64,000 bases of DNA from CBDDKW01 sp965230425. GTDB lineage: Bacteria; Pseudomonadota; Gammaproteobacteria; UBA1113. The stretch lies in assembly GCA_965230425.1 (NCBI GenBank), contig CBDDKW010000018.1, forward strand, positions 74,346 through 138,345. Direction: 5' to 3'. Positions 19,482-29,570 of the stretch are shown piece after piece; position 1 is the stretch's first letter, and each line of letters opens with the position of its first letter. The notes below the pieces were generated by a model. It saw only the letters and a list, made by a program, of their open reading frames with translations. It ran no database searches and was not told the origin of the DNA. The position numbers and the translations under genes were made by a program.

Positions 19482-21077
19482 TTAGGCCCCAGATGCATTT
19501 CTAACTCTAACTGTAGAACCCTGATTAGCTGCTTCGCTACTGGAACCTCCCAAAAATTTTTCAACTTGCTCACGGCGAATAGAAGACCAATCATCTTTTG
19601 CAGTTTTAAACTTTTCTTCACGCACAGCACTTTGCGCATTACTCACAAGCATGGGACCACATTGGCTGGAACTAGCGCCTGTCTGTTGTGGTGCAGTTGA
19701 TGTTATTTTTTCGTCAATTGCAGATTGACCTGCGGGCAATTTAGCTTTAATCATACCTGCGAGTGCTGTATCTATAGGCTTACCAAGTGGATCGTAATAA
19801 TCTGCTTTTATCTTCCCTGCTGCATCCTTCTTAAGCACCAATAATACCCAATGTGTACCTGAAGCTGAGGAGCTTGTTGACGTCTCTTTGGCATTATTAA
19901 TAGGTAACAAGGTATAGTGAGCTGGCAAGCCACTGGGTAAAACACGCTTAACGGCTTCTTCAATTTGTTCTTTAAAGAGTTCTGCGTAATTTTTTTCATC
20001 TTTTTTCAGTGGTGCCAAAGGCGCAACAACCTCAACATCGTTATCTTCCTTGAAGATAGCATTCAACAAGGTATTGATATCATCATCGGTGTACCAATAG
20101 CCATCGTCAGCCTTCTTTAGCTGATCATCAAGTAGGCTCGAGTCTCCGGCTTTAGCTTTTGCTAATTTTCTCAGGCGTTCTCTCTCATTAGCAATGGCCT
20201 CTGCTGTAATTCCTCTCAAACCTCCGATGGTTTTCAAACGGGAATTTGCAAAGGCATCAGCTTCTTTTTCTGATGCAGATTTTGATTTTTTATCACCGTA
20301 TTTAAGAGTGTAAAATCCTGCAACCATAGCTAGCATCGAAACCAATGCTGCAAAAAATAACGTGACGGCTTTACCGGGACCAACGAAATAAACAAGTGCT
20401 AAATTCACAATTGCCACAATAAACGTCAGTACAGCAGCAACCCGAGCTATAAGTGCAGAACGTCTTCTTCGTTTTGCATTCTGTCTTAATAAGGTTGCTT
20501 GTGTGGCACTAGCGCGGAATGCATTATTTTCTGCATTAACTTTATTCTCAAGTTCCTTTTCTAGTCTATTTAATTCTTCCGGTAGTTTTTTAAAAAATTC
20601 TAATAGTCCTTTCAGATTATTCAATTCCTCAGTTGTCAAGTTATTTTTATTCGCATCAGCTATTCGCTCTTGAATTTCCTGTTTAAGTTCATTAAACATG
20701 TTTTGATTAAATACAGAAAAATCTTGTGCCTGACTTGCCTTGATGTTGATTGTTGCCGCTCGTTTCTCCAATAGTCGTTGATCTAAGGCAAGTGATGCCT
20801 GAGTAGGCTGGTCGCTATATAAAAAATCTGTTAAATTGCGCCACGTACCGCGGAAAAATCCATATGGAGATGATTGTTGATTGATTGTTGCTCCTTCACC
20901 TCGCAAAATGCTCTTGCGCATTTGTTCAGCACTATCTACTTTACCATTTGATGATGGGAGCACTTGTGTTTGTGTCAATTCCGAGTTGCTATTCATTCCA
21001 CCAGTAGCAAGACTTCCAGGATTTTGATGATCATCTGAAGTTTGCTGTCCTGCAGTAGTTGATTCAATATCTCCCAT
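19482..21077 (-). CDS. Membrane-anchored CE-clan cysteine protease, likely effector (DUB/deSUMOylase-like)
   Basis: 531 aa. Residues 1-95 are Ser/Gln-rich and polar. Residues 100-200 are helical with coiled-coil character. Two membrane helices lie at about 208-230 and 236-256, preceded by a basic KRRRRS. The C-terminal domain (about 325-490) has the layout of Ulp1/ElaD/ChlaDub-type proteases: YWYTDDDINTLLN, the catalytic His in GTHWVLLV (H409), Asp in YYDPLG (D429), an oxyanion Gln near 465, and Cys in SQCGPML (C473). Bacterial proteases of this clan remove ubiquitin or ubiquitin-like proteins inside host cells, and the chlamydial ones are also membrane-anchored. No signal peptide is present. 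A truncated paralog lies just upstream. Motif-level evidence only, but the triad order is complete. Confidence 0.72.
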   Translation of the reverse strand: MGDIESTTAGQQTSDDHQNPGSLATGGMNSNSELTQTQVLPSSNGKVDSAEQMRKSILRGEGATINQQSSPYGFFRGTWRNLTDFLYSDQPTQASLALDQRLLEKRAATINIKASQAQDFSVFNQNMFNELKQEIQERIADANKNNLTTEELNNLKGLLEFFKKLPEELNRLEKELENKVNAENNAFRASATQATLLRQNAKRRRRSALIARVAAVLTFIVAIVNLALVYFVGPGKAVTLFFAALVSMLAMVAGFYTLKYGDKKSKSASEKEADAFANSRLKTIGGLRGITAEAIANERERLRKLAKAKAGDSSLLDDQLKKADDGYWYTDDDINTLLNAIFKEDNDVEVVAPLAPLKKDEKNYAELFKEQIEEAVKRVLPSGLPAHYTLLPINNAKETSTSSSASGTHWVLLVLKKDAAGKIKADYYDPLGKPIDTALAGMIKAKLPAGQSAIDEKITSTAPQQTGASSSQCGPMLVSNAQSAVREEKFKTAKDDWSSIRREQVEKFLGGSSSEAANQGSTVRVRNASGA

Positions 21078-21252
21078 GAATTATTTCCTTGAATTTTTGG
21101 TTATTTTATACAAATAAAAATGTAGCTTAAGTACTTAGACATCTTAACTTGTTTATGCAACTAGCTCAGTGACAAAATGATAGTTTTACTCACCTTTTAG
21201 TTAAATAATTAATTACATCCTAACTTTTTTATATGCTTAGTAAAAAAAACAA

Positions 21253-22083
21253 CTACGAACCTAATCCTGGGGTTAATGCTTGAAAACCATCAGCTTCATT
21301 TTCTGATGCGGATTTAGACTCTTTATCACCGTATTTACGAGCATAATTTGCAGCAACCGAAGCTAAAATTGTGGTCAATGCTTCAAAAAATAACGTCTCA
21401 GGTTCATCCGGACCACGCCATGCAACAAGAGCTACATTTACAATGGTTACCATAAATGTTAATACTGCTGTGACTCGAGCTATGAACGCTGCTCGTCTTT
21501 TACGGCTTGCATTCTGCCTTAATAGAGTTGCTTCTGCACTATCTGCACGAAATGCTTGGTTTTCAATATCAGCTTTAGCCTGTAGTTCGTCCTCTAACCT
21601 GTCTAGTTCTACAGCTAGTTCGTGGAAAAACTCGAATAATTCTTGCAGTTTATCAAGTTCATCAGCCGTCATTTGTGTTTTACTCGGATCGATTAATCGC
21701 TTGCTAATTCTCTGCTGAAATTGCCGGCGTATAATTGCATTTTCCACTGCAAACTCTTGTGCCTGACTTTCCTTGATACTGATTGTTCCAGCTCGTTTTT
21801 CCAATACTCGTTTATCCAAGGCAAGCGATGCCTGAACAGGCCCATCATTAAATAACATCTCTGTAAAACGACGCCATGGGCGCTCGAAAAAGCCATATGG
21901 AGATGGTTGTTTACTGATTGTTGCAGATGATTGTTGACCAGTGGACGCGCCGCTACCACCATGCAAAACTATAGGGCGCATTTCGTCAAGAGTATCTACT
22001 TTTATACCCAATAACTTAGTATCTTCTGTTTCTATATCTGCTGACTTTCCTGTATCCTTGTCAGTTGATGCACTTTTCCACAT
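21253..22083 (-). CDS. Truncated paralog of the CE protease, membrane part only, 276 aa
   Basis: It aligns with the N-terminal half of the neighbouring 531-aa protein: both share SPYGFF, QASLALD then LEKRA, ELD/ELN helix pairs, ATLLRQNA, a basic stretch, two membrane helices, and KYGDK-SKSASE-EAD. Similarity stops after that and the protein ends TPGLGS, so the whole protease domain is absent. Upstream sequences also resemble each other (a TATACAAAT-like box before each start), suggesting tandem duplication including the promoter. It may be a decaying copy or a partner that binds the active protein through the shared membrane region. Confidence 0.7.
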   Translation of the reverse strand: MWKSASTDKDTGKSADIETEDTKLLGIKVDTLDEMRPIVLHGGSGASTGQQSSATISKQPSPYGFFERPWRRFTEMLFNDGPVQASLALDKRVLEKRAGTISIKESQAQEFAVENAIIRRQFQQRISKRLIDPSKTQMTADELDKLQELFEFFHELAVELDRLEDELQAKADIENQAFRADSAEATLLRQNASRKRRAAFIARVTAVLTFMVTIVNVALVAWRGPDEPETLFFEALTTILASVAANYARKYGDKESKSASENEADGFQALTPGLGS

Positions 22084-22448
22084 GAATCGTTCCCTTTATT
22101 TTTACTTATACAAATTAAACTTTAATTTACACGCCTAAGAACTTATAGATCTTACCTCTACGTGCAAACAGCCTAACAAAAAATTAACAGCTTTACCCAT
22201 GTGGGTTAAACCATTAATGACAGTTTTTCTCTCTAGTTGAAAACGCATCAATTGTATGGTGAGTTTATCTTATCAATTTATTGTTTGATTTTTGTTGATA
22301 CATCATAAATTAGCAGCCAGAACTCTACCATCCATTCGGGAGTGTTGTATATAGGATAAAAGCGATGTTTCACGTAAGAAATATCTCACAAAGTACCATG
22401 CCTGGCTTCTGTATCTGGCCCGACAAACTATACATAATTCTTACATTA
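22084..22448. other. Non-coding gap, 365 bp
   Basis: No gene is seen. The 60 bases next to 22084 contain the presumed promoter of the 276-aa gene, similar to that in front of its paralog at 21078-21140. A small inverted repeat built on CCCATGTGGG lies near 22197. The remainder shows nothing recognisable. Confidence 0.35.
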
Positions 22449-23216
22449 TTAAGGCCGGATGCCAGGACTGCTCTTTAACATACATAGATTGATCCAAAAT
22501 AATATAACGCAAACCCCAATCATCATGAAAAACGCGGTATTAATCGGCACATCAGTCACACCTAAAATGCCATAACGAAAGCTATTAACAATATAAAGAA
22601 TTGGATTGGTGATAGAAACCTTTTGCCAAACAGGTGCTAACATATCTAATGAATAGAAAACGCCACCTAAATAAGTTAAGGGTGTCAGTACGAAAGTTGG
22701 AACCACCATAATATCATCGAACTTGGTGGCAAATAAGGCATTAAGAAATCCTGCTAAGGAAAACATGGTTGCGGATAAGAATGCCACGGCTATAGTTAAG
22801 CCCCAGTGCGCCACACTCACATGGGTAAAGAATAATGAAATAAAAATAACAATGATACCTACCAATAAACCACGCAGTACGCCACCAAGAACATAGCCCA
22901 GCAAGATTAAAAAATTGGGCACGGGTGATATTAATAATTCTTCAATATTACGTTGAAATTTCGTTAAATAAAATGAACTGCTGACATTCGCATAGGAATT
23001 AGTTAGTAAAGTCATCATAACTAAGCCCGGCATAATAAACTGCATATAATCTACACCTTCAATCCTACCAATACGCGGACCAATTAAACTGCCAAAAATA
23101 ATAAAATATAAAGTCACTGTAATTGCTGGCGGTAATAAGCTTTGCGCCCACAGTCTAAAAAAGCGTTGAATTTCGCGAGCTAATATAGTTTTAAAAGCAA
23201 TATAATTATGTTTCAT
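22449..23216 (-). CDS. ABC-2 type transporter permease (YadH-like)
   Basis: 255 aa with six hydrophobic segments and the ABC-2 permease pattern: an amphipathic N-terminal FKTILAREIQRFFR, then SLIGPRIGRIEGVDYMQFIMPGLVMM, and a C-terminal region with LTPLTYLGGVFYSLDML. It forms an exporter with the ATPase encoded 8 bases upstream. The related E. coli pair is YadG/YadH, whose substrate is not firmly known. It is the last gene of the ampG-mscK-ATPase-permease run. Confidence 0.9.
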   Translation of the reverse strand: MKHNYIAFKTILAREIQRFFRLWAQSLLPPAITVTLYFIIFGSLIGPRIGRIEGVDYMQFIMPGLVMMTLLTNSYANVSSSFYLTKFQRNIEELLISPVPNFLILLGYVLGGVLRGLLVGIIVIFISLFFTHVSVAHWGLTIAVAFLSATMFSLAGFLNALFATKFDDIMVVPTFVLTPLTYLGGVFYSLDMLAPVWQKVSITNPILYIVNSFRYGILGVTDVPINTAFFMMIGVCVILFWINLCMLKSSPGIRP

Positions 23217-23224
23217 AGGATGCC

Positions 23225-24148
23225 TTATGTACCACTTGACGTTTCGGTTGTTAGCTTCAAAAATAATTCTTCCAGTCGAGTAGATTTGGTGCGCATACTC
23301 ACTACATGAATATTATGCCGGGTTAATTCAGCCATTAACTCATTCAGCATATATGTACTATTGACACATACTTCTAAACTGGTTGGATTAAGCAACTGAC
23401 AAGTAAACTGTTCCAGTGTGGGCGCTGCTTGTAAGGCATGTTTTAATTCTAAAATATAGGTTTGTACCTGCAGAGTTTCTAATAAACCACGCATACTGGT
23501 GTTTTCAACAATTGCACCTTGATCAATGATGGCAATATTTCGACACAGGTGTTCAGCTTCTTCTAAATAATGGGTAGTTAAAATAACCGTTACTCCTGCT
23601 TGGTTGATTTCCTGGAGAAACTCCCAAATACCACGACGTAACTCAATATCCACACCTGCTGTTGGCTCATCTAAAATTAATAAGCGTGGCTCATGTAATA
23701 AAGCGCGGACAATCATTAAGCGTCGTTTCATACCACCCGATAAATGTCTGGCTTGAGAATGACGCTGCTTCCATAGGCCTAGTTTATGTAAATAATGCTC
23801 TGCTCTTTCTCTGGCAAGTTTCCTAGGTACACCATAGAAACCCGCTTGATTTAAAATAATCTGTTCCACTGTTTCAAAAACAGCAAAATTAAACTCTTGG
23901 GGAACTAAGCCAATATTACGTTTAGCTTCTGCGTAATCGGTATCTAAATCATTCTCAAAGACATAAACCTGCCCTTCTGATTTACGCACCAACGAAGTGA
24001 TAATACTAATAGTAGTGGACTTACCAGCACCATTAGGACCCAATAAAGCAAAGAAATCACCCTCTTCCACATGCAAGCTGATCCCTTTGAGTGCTTCTAC
24101 ACCGTTATTATAGATTTTTTTTAAATCTTTGATCTCTATTGCATTCAT
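23225..24148 (-). CDS. ABC transporter ATP-binding protein (YadG-like)
   Basis: 307 aa. Walker A GPNGAGKST near residue 37, the Q-loop in VPQEF, the signature LSGGMKRRL, Walker B LLILDEPTAG, and the switch His in LTTHYLEEAEHL are all present, so it should hydrolyse ATP. A C-terminal 80-residue extension of the kind found in YadG/NodI/DrrA exporters follows. Its ATG overlaps the end of the MscK-like gene by 4 bases, and the permease begins 8 bases after its stop. Confidence 0.93.
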   Translation of the reverse strand: MNAIEIKDLKKIYNNGVEALKGISLHVEEGDFFALLGPNGAGKSTTISIITSLVRKSEGQVYVFENDLDTDYAEAKRNIGLVPQEFNFAVFETVEQIILNQAGFYGVPRKLARERAEHYLHKLGLWKQRHSQARHLSGGMKRRLMIVRALLHEPRLLILDEPTAGVDIELRRGIWEFLQEINQAGVTVILTTHYLEEAEHLCRNIAIIDQGAIVENTSMRGLLETLQVQTYILELKHALQAAPTLEQFTCQLLNPTSLEVCVNSTYMLNELMAELTRHNIHVVSMRTKSTRLEELFLKLTTETSSGT

Positions 24149-27100
24149 GATTGCGGTAGACTCTTCACATGTAAATCCTGTTGCGGATACGGTGGATGAA
24201 TATTATGTTCGTAGAAACACTGCCATAGTGCAAATAAAACTTCAGACCTTACCGCGGCACGACTAATACATTGTTGTAAGTTAATAAAATAACGGACTTC
24301 AAACTCAATCAATGTATCATCAATATCTTTCATGAAAACTTGAGGCGCAGGATCACTGACTACAGCGGGGATCTCTTTTAATACCCCAAACGCTAATTCT
24401 TGCACAAAAAGAGGACTATCAAGCCGACTAATTTTTAGAGAAATTACTGTACGTACAATACTATCTTGATGAGTCCAATTCATAAAAGATTTCTCAAAGG
24501 TTTCTGAGTTGGGTACCAAAACTTCCATGTGATCCCAAGTTTTTACGGTCATCGAACGCATACCAATGTGAGTCACTTCACCTTCAAAATTCCCAATAGA
24601 GACTAAGTCACCGGCACGTACTGGACGTTCAACCAATAATAATATGCCACTGACATAGTTCCTTGCTAAATCACGTAAACCAAAACCCACACCAATAGCT
24701 AAACCACCTAAGATATAGCTAATCCCCGTCAGGTCAATACCAATCAAATCAAGTGCAATCAGAACACCTACAGCAACAACTGCATATTGAGTAAATGCTG
24801 AAAAACTATTCCTTGCTCCTATGTCGCGCGTCTTCGAAAACAACCAGCGATAGGAAAATTCACGGGTCCAACGTGCAACCCAAAATAAAATAATACTCGC
24901 AATAATAAACTCAACAATTTTCATCAAGGTCAATGGTGACCCTTTCATGTCAATAAGTGTATAGTTGAGCACGTGATCAATCTCTGTCACTAAGAATGAA
25001 CCACGTCCCCAGTCATACAGGATGAATAGAAGAAATACTGCAAATGCCAATAAGCCTAGCTTCAATATTCGATCCAGGGGTCTTAAGATTGCTTGCGTCC
25101 ATAACCACCCATTTCTCAATCTACGAATAAAAAACTCAGATAACCAGTCCATTAAATCGTTTAAAAACCCACGCAACAATATATATCCTGATAATACTAA
25201 AATGAAAATGCCTTCATGCTTGCTGATGCTCCATGCTAAATCAACATAACCCAACAGACCAATTACTGCTGTCGAAAATACGGTTAGAGGAATAAGCAAA
25301 CACATGATTTTAACGACTCGCATCAAATATGGACGTGAGCCATCAATGAAAGACGCTAACATCGTTGGCACGACTTTCCAACCACGCAATAGAATAATAG
25401 AGGTGACCAGTAAGAATAGCATAAACATGCGGTTAAAAAAATCTCTCACTTCAAAACCAACAGGCAATTGATGGCTCAAAACAGTCAGCATGGTTAAGAC
25501 GCCACCGGCAAGTAAGACCCACTTTAAGTTGCGATATAAAATAACATCGTGACCAGAGGCACTGCTGACTGTTTCTAAGAGAGTGAGGCGAGCTAAACCT
25601 ATAGCAAATTTAAATATAAACCAAACTAACCAGAGGGAAATAATCGGCGTAAATGATTTAAAAGATATTTGACTCAAAAAGAATAACAGTACAATCCCTG
25701 CAAATACAAATAGTCCTTGCAAATTTCGGGCAATGAGCTGTAGACAAACATATGCGGTATTGTCGGCGAGGGTTGTACGATGTTCGGCAATTTTTTTGAC
25801 ACCTGCAGTAATAAATTTACGCGCGGATAACCAAGCTATGAATAATAGCACTTCTAAAATAACGATTTGCGCTACCCGCCAACCATGCAACTTATGAAAA
25901 GCTATAACCATTTGGTCTTTTAAAGCATTCAGCGACTGTACTGCTAAGCTAGGCATCAAGACTAATTTTTGTCCTAATGATGCCCATGCCTTTACACTCA
26001 AACCCGGCATACCCTGGCGACGCGCTAGAGCACGGTTCAAATTTTGTTGTAACTCTAGTTGATATGTGCGGATTCGATCTTCGAGGGTACTAATTTCTTT
26101 AGCTACTTGTTGATATTTTGCTTGTAGCTTTTTTATCATTCCATTACTACTTTTGAAGTCATTCTGCGTCACAAGGTCTAAGTTTTGGGCTTTCTTATCT
26201 AGTACTTCACGATTAGCTAATAGCGCCAACTTACGGTTAACCATGGCTTTAATGTTCTCTGCTTCATTTAAAATGATACGCAATTGATTACTAGTTGTAT
26301 TATACGCTGTAACTGTTTGTCTTTCTTTCGTACTATTTCCTAGCACACTCAATTGATAAGTCAAACGTGCCAAAACTAATTGTAAATGACTAAGATTACT
26401 CATTTCTTGCGCTTCGAGAACATCAATTTCTAATTGTGCTCGCATGGATTTATTAGCTTTTTCTCCCTGCTGATCAAGCACGCTAATACGCTTATTTATC
26501 TCTGCAAGCTCACGTAACCATTTTTGCTGTTGCTGTTGCAAGGACTCTATCTTGATTTGATATTTCTCCTGCACCCTACGTTGTTGATTGATCAAACTTA
26601 ATTTATTAATATTATTTTTTAATTCTTCATGAGCAACAAAAGTTGCTTGGGCTATTTCATAGCCTTGCTTGATAGCATCATATTGATCTTGCTGGATTTT
26701 TAATAAAGATTGATGGTAGTTTAATTGATTCTGTAATATTAATAATCGCGGCTTCACTGCCTGCGTTTTACCTGCAGCTAAGGTTAGCTGTTGTAAATCA
26801 TTTTGTAATTCTGAAATATTGGCTTGCGTAGCATCAATTGCTTGCTGTGCTTCTGTTTTTGCAATATTAGCGCCGTCTAGATTGGCATGAGCTAAAATCA
26901 GATCTAGGGTCACGCGCTCGATAACATGCTTATTGATATCACGTGGCAACATCACCATCGCTTTGGTTTGCACGCTTTTTTGTAGCTGCGTTAAATTCTC
27001 TTGGCTAATTTGATTTTTTTGCTGTAACCACTGCAAGTGGGCTTGCGCTTGAGCTAAGGCGTCTTTTTGCTGCTGCATAGTTTCTGGGGTATGCGGTAAT

Positions 27101-27207
27101 ATAGCTCTTGCTGCATGAGCTGTTGTTAAACCTACGAACATAAGCCAGCACATTGTTAACGCAATAATTATCCGTATTTTATTTGTTCCTTCACACACTC
27201 GCACCAC
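24145..27207 (-). CDS. MscK/MscS-family mechanosensitive channel, large form
   Basis: 1,020 aa. A signal sequence ends near THAARA. About 370 residues of periplasmic coiled coil, very rich in Gln and Leu, follow. Multiple membrane helices run from about 430 to 800, and then the MscS core: a pore helix GGLAIGVGFGLRDLARNYVSG, the beta domain LLVERPVRAGDLVSIG, and PNSETF. Such channels release solutes during hypo-osmotic shock. I keep the GTG at 27207, since it gives a normal basic n-region; it overlaps the ampG stop by 17 bases. It overlaps the ATPase gene by 4 bases. Confidence 0.9.
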   Translation of the reverse strand: MVRVCEGTNKIRIIIALTMCWLMFVGLTTAHAARAILPHTPETMQQQKDALAQAQAHLQWLQQKNQISQENLTQLQKSVQTKAMVMLPRDINKHVIERVTLDLILAHANLDGANIAKTEAQQAIDATQANISELQNDLQQLTLAAGKTQAVKPRLLILQNQLNYHQSLLKIQQDQYDAIKQGYEIAQATFVAHEELKNNINKLSLINQQRRVQEKYQIKIESLQQQQQKWLRELAEINKRISVLDQQGEKANKSMRAQLEIDVLEAQEMSNLSHLQLVLARLTYQLSVLGNSTKERQTVTAYNTTSNQLRIILNEAENIKAMVNRKLALLANREVLDKKAQNLDLVTQNDFKSSNGMIKKLQAKYQQVAKEISTLEDRIRTYQLELQQNLNRALARRQGMPGLSVKAWASLGQKLVLMPSLAVQSLNALKDQMVIAFHKLHGWRVAQIVILEVLLFIAWLSARKFITAGVKKIAEHRTTLADNTAYVCLQLIARNLQGLFVFAGIVLLFFLSQISFKSFTPIISLWLVWFIFKFAIGLARLTLLETVSSASGHDVILYRNLKWVLLAGGVLTMLTVLSHQLPVGFEVRDFFNRMFMLFLLVTSIILLRGWKVVPTMLASFIDGSRPYLMRVVKIMCLLIPLTVFSTAVIGLLGYVDLAWSISKHEGIFILVLSGYILLRGFLNDLMDWLSEFFIRRLRNGWLWTQAILRPLDRILKLGLLAFAVFLLFILYDWGRGSFLVTEIDHVLNYTLIDMKGSPLTLMKIVEFIIASIILFWVARWTREFSYRWLFSKTRDIGARNSFSAFTQYAVVAVGVLIALDLIGIDLTGISYILGGLAIGVGFGLRDLARNYVSGILLLVERPVRAGDLVSIGNFEGEVTHIGMRSMTVKTWDHMEVLVPNSETFEKSFMNWTHQDSIVRTVISLKISRLDSPLFVQELAFGVLKEIPAVVSDPAPQVFMKDIDDTLIEFEVRYFINLQQCISRAAVRSEVLFALWQCFYEHNIHPPYPQQDLHVKSLPQS

Positions 27208-28450
27208 CTACACTCTTTGAACCCAACTCTAAACGATGCCTTAACCACCATAATAAACACAAACCAGGCAGTGATAAAATCGCAGTCCATAGATAAAAAT
27301 CAACCCAGCCAATATGCTCAACCATAACGCCGGCAATGGGTCCCACAAAGACTCTGCCTACCGCCGACAACGCGGTCAATAAGGCAAACTGTGAAGCCGT
27401 ATAACGAATATTACATAGACTCATAAATAACACAATCAATGCGGTTGTGCCGAGGCCACCACAAAAATTTTCAATGAATATTGCCAGTGACATTACAGTA
27501 TAGTTTTTGCCCACCAACGCTAACCACATTAATACTAGGTTGGAAACGCCCTGCAAAATACCAAAACTCATCAATGCACGGTACAAGCTTATTCTTGTCA
27601 TCAAAATGCCGCCTAAAAAGACACCTGACAATGAAGCAATTAAACCGACTACTTTGGTGATTGCGCCTACATCTGTTTGACTAAAACCTATACCACGCAA
27701 AAGAAAAGTCGTGGTTAAAGACCCTGCAAATGCATCACCTAATTTATACAAAACAATCATCACTAAAATGGCAATGGCACTATCACGCCGCAAAAAGTCC
27801 ATAAATGATTCCACAAAGGTGGCAATCAAAGAATGTGGCGGTGCTTTTTCACGCCGAGGTTCTGGAGCAAAAACAGTAATAATGGTACATATCACCATTA
27901 TCCCCCCCATCCAACGGAACGTGTGCACCCAACCAATATGATCCGCCATGATAAAAGCTAAACCGCCTGAGACAACCATGGCAATACGGTAACCAGTGAC
28001 GCCAAAAGCGACACCTAAACCACGCTCCCGAGGTAATAAAATTTCAGTACGATAAGCATCAATGGTAATATCTTGATTCGCAGAAAAGAATGCCACCGTT
28101 AAACCAATGGTCCACATAAGCCATGGGTTTAACATAGGGTGACAAAACGTTAGCGCAAAAATAGCAGCCGTAAGTGCCAATTGCATCAACAAAATCCAAC
28201 CACGACGACGCCCGAATACTGGCGGATAAAAACGATCGAAGAAAAATGCCCAGAGAAATTTGAACACATAGGGTAAGCCCAATAAACCAAGTGTACCAAT
28301 AGTCACTAAACTGGCACCAGCCTTAGTATACCAGCCTTGTAGTGCTGAGCCTGTTAGGGCAAGGGGTAAACCTGAAGCAAATCCAAGTAAAGTAACAATG
28401 ATTAATCGGTGAGTAGCATGGAGGTAATAATATGTTTTTTTGCTGAGCAC
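27191..28450 (-). CDS. ampG: Muropeptide permease AmpG (MFS)
   Basis: Twelve-helix major facilitator importing anhydro-muropeptides for cell-wall recycling. The family stretches GFASGLPLALTGSALQGWY and FFSANQDITIDAYRTE are visible, with GRRRGWILLMQ in the loop between helices 2 and 3. I choose the GTG at 28450, because GAGAGAGG precedes it and because the ATG at 28519 lies inside the stem of a terminator (28481-28524). The product is then about 419 aa. It heads a run with the MscK-like channel and the ABC pair. Confidence 0.88.
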   Translation of the reverse strand: MLSKKTYYYLHATHRLIIVTLLGFASGLPLALTGSALQGWYTKAGASLVTIGTLGLLGLPYVFKFLWAFFFDRFYPPVFGRRRGWILLMQLALTAAIFALTFCHPMLNPWLMWTIGLTVAFFSANQDITIDAYRTEILLPRERGLGVAFGVTGYRIAMVVSGGLAFIMADHIGWVHTFRWMGGIMVICTIITVFAPEPRREKAPPHSLIATFVESFMDFLRRDSAIAILVMIVLYKLGDAFAGSLTTTFLLRGIGFSQTDVGAITKVVGLIASLSGVFLGGILMTRISLYRALMSFGILQGVSNLVLMWLALVGKNYTVMSLAIFIENFCGGLGTTALIVLFMSLCNIRYTASQFALLTALSAVGRVFVGPIAGVMVEHIGWVDFYLWTAILSLPGLCLLWWLRHRLELGSKSVGGASV

Positions 28451-28480
28451 GGCCTCTCTCGCTATGCGTTGACTGAAACA

Positions 28481-28524
28481 AATAAGTAAGTGGGATAAGC
28501 TCACACTTATCCCACTCACTTATT
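28481..28524 (-). terminator. Intrinsic terminator after mip
   Basis: A 19-bp stem pairs 28481-28499 with 28506-28524 around a 6-nt loop. The only mismatch becomes a G-U pair in RNA made from the minus strand, which fits its place 10 bases past the mip stop. It separates mip from ampG. Confidence 0.7.
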
Positions 28525-28534
28525 CTAAAAGTAA

Positions 28535-29344
28535 TTAACTTTCGGTTTGCTGCTTAGCATCCGGGTTTTTATTACTGACGGAAATTAAATGTACTTTGAA
28601 CACTAATGTTTCATTAGGGCCAATAGGTCCACCTAAGCCACGCTCACCGTAAGCAAGATTTGCTGGGATGTAGAGCATATAGGTTGCACCTGGAGCCATT
28701 AATTTTAAGCCTTCTTGCCAACCTTGGATCACTTGAGATAACTTGAAAGTAATCGGCTGACCACGTTCGTATGTGCTATCAAATACTTGACCATTTAAGG
28801 TTTTGCCTTCGTAGTTCACTGTCACATAGTCATTTTCCGTAGGTTTAGTGCCTTTACCTGCTTCAACGACTTTATATTGTAAGCCACTAGGAAGTGATTC
28901 AACACCTGGCTTTTTCGCATTCTCGGCAAGAAATGCTTGACCTTCTTTGGCATTTTTATCACCTATGGCTGTTTGCTGTTGTTGCTGTTGAGCAATGATT
29001 TTCTTTTGAAAAGCAGCCAAAGTATCTTCCATGTCTTTTTGGCTCATCTTACCTTTACCGCCGGTCATGCCGTCTTGAATACCTTGCGCCAGTACATTAG
29101 GTTGAATTTGAATATTTTGCGCTTTTAAATTTTCGCCCATATCGTAACCAATGGCATAACTTACTTTTTCTTGCTCTGTTTTAAATGCAGCATGGCCTTG
29201 GTTGCTTGCATGATGTGCAGTTGCATTTTGTTTCATTGCTGCTGGGTTCGCTGGTGCTACAGCGTTTTGGTTTGCTGGCGCCGCATTGGCTTGCATAGCA
29301 AATAAACCGACCGTTGCAGCAGTTATCATTAATCGTAATTTCAT
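28535..29344 (-). CDS. mip: Periplasmic FKBP-type peptidyl-prolyl isomerase (Mip/FkpA family)
   Basis: 269 aa. A signal peptide ends MQANA-AP, then an Ala/Asn/Gln-rich linker. The dimerisation helix region begins EKVSYAIGYDMGENL. A C-terminal FKBP domain follows: YVTVNYEGKTLNGQVFDSTY, FKLSQVIQGWQEGL, IPANLAYGERGLGG and the closing strand LVFKVHLISV. It catalyses prolyl isomerisation and acts as a chaperone in the periplasm or on the surface. In Legionella and Coxiella, Mip promotes infection. The N-terminal 45 residues (PANQNAVAPANPAAMKQ) are an unusual low-complexity addition. Confidence 0.92.
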   Translation of the reverse strand: MKLRLMITAATVGLFAMQANAAPANQNAVAPANPAAMKQNATAHHASNQGHAAFKTEQEKVSYAIGYDMGENLKAQNIQIQPNVLAQGIQDGMTGGKGKMSQKDMEDTLAAFQKKIIAQQQQQQTAIGDKNAKEGQAFLAENAKKPGVESLPSGLQYKVVEAGKGTKPTENDYVTVNYEGKTLNGQVFDSTYERGQPITFKLSQVIQGWQEGLKLMAPGATYMLYIPANLAYGERGLGGPIGPNETLVFKVHLISVSNKNPDAKQQTES

Positions 29345-29570
29345 TGTAACTCCCTACCTGTGTCCTATTGATATAAATTGACCTTCCAACCTTATCTTCA
29401 TAGAAGCTTAAGGCCCTCACATTCTGCCCGATCTATAATAAAATGCCTAGCCTTTTTTAACTCCTACAACACACCTGGTAGAATTATATACAAAAGGACG
29501 GTGAGGCAGTAACATTTGCTATTAGCAACTAATCAATTACAATTATTATAACTACATGAGGCAATATAAA

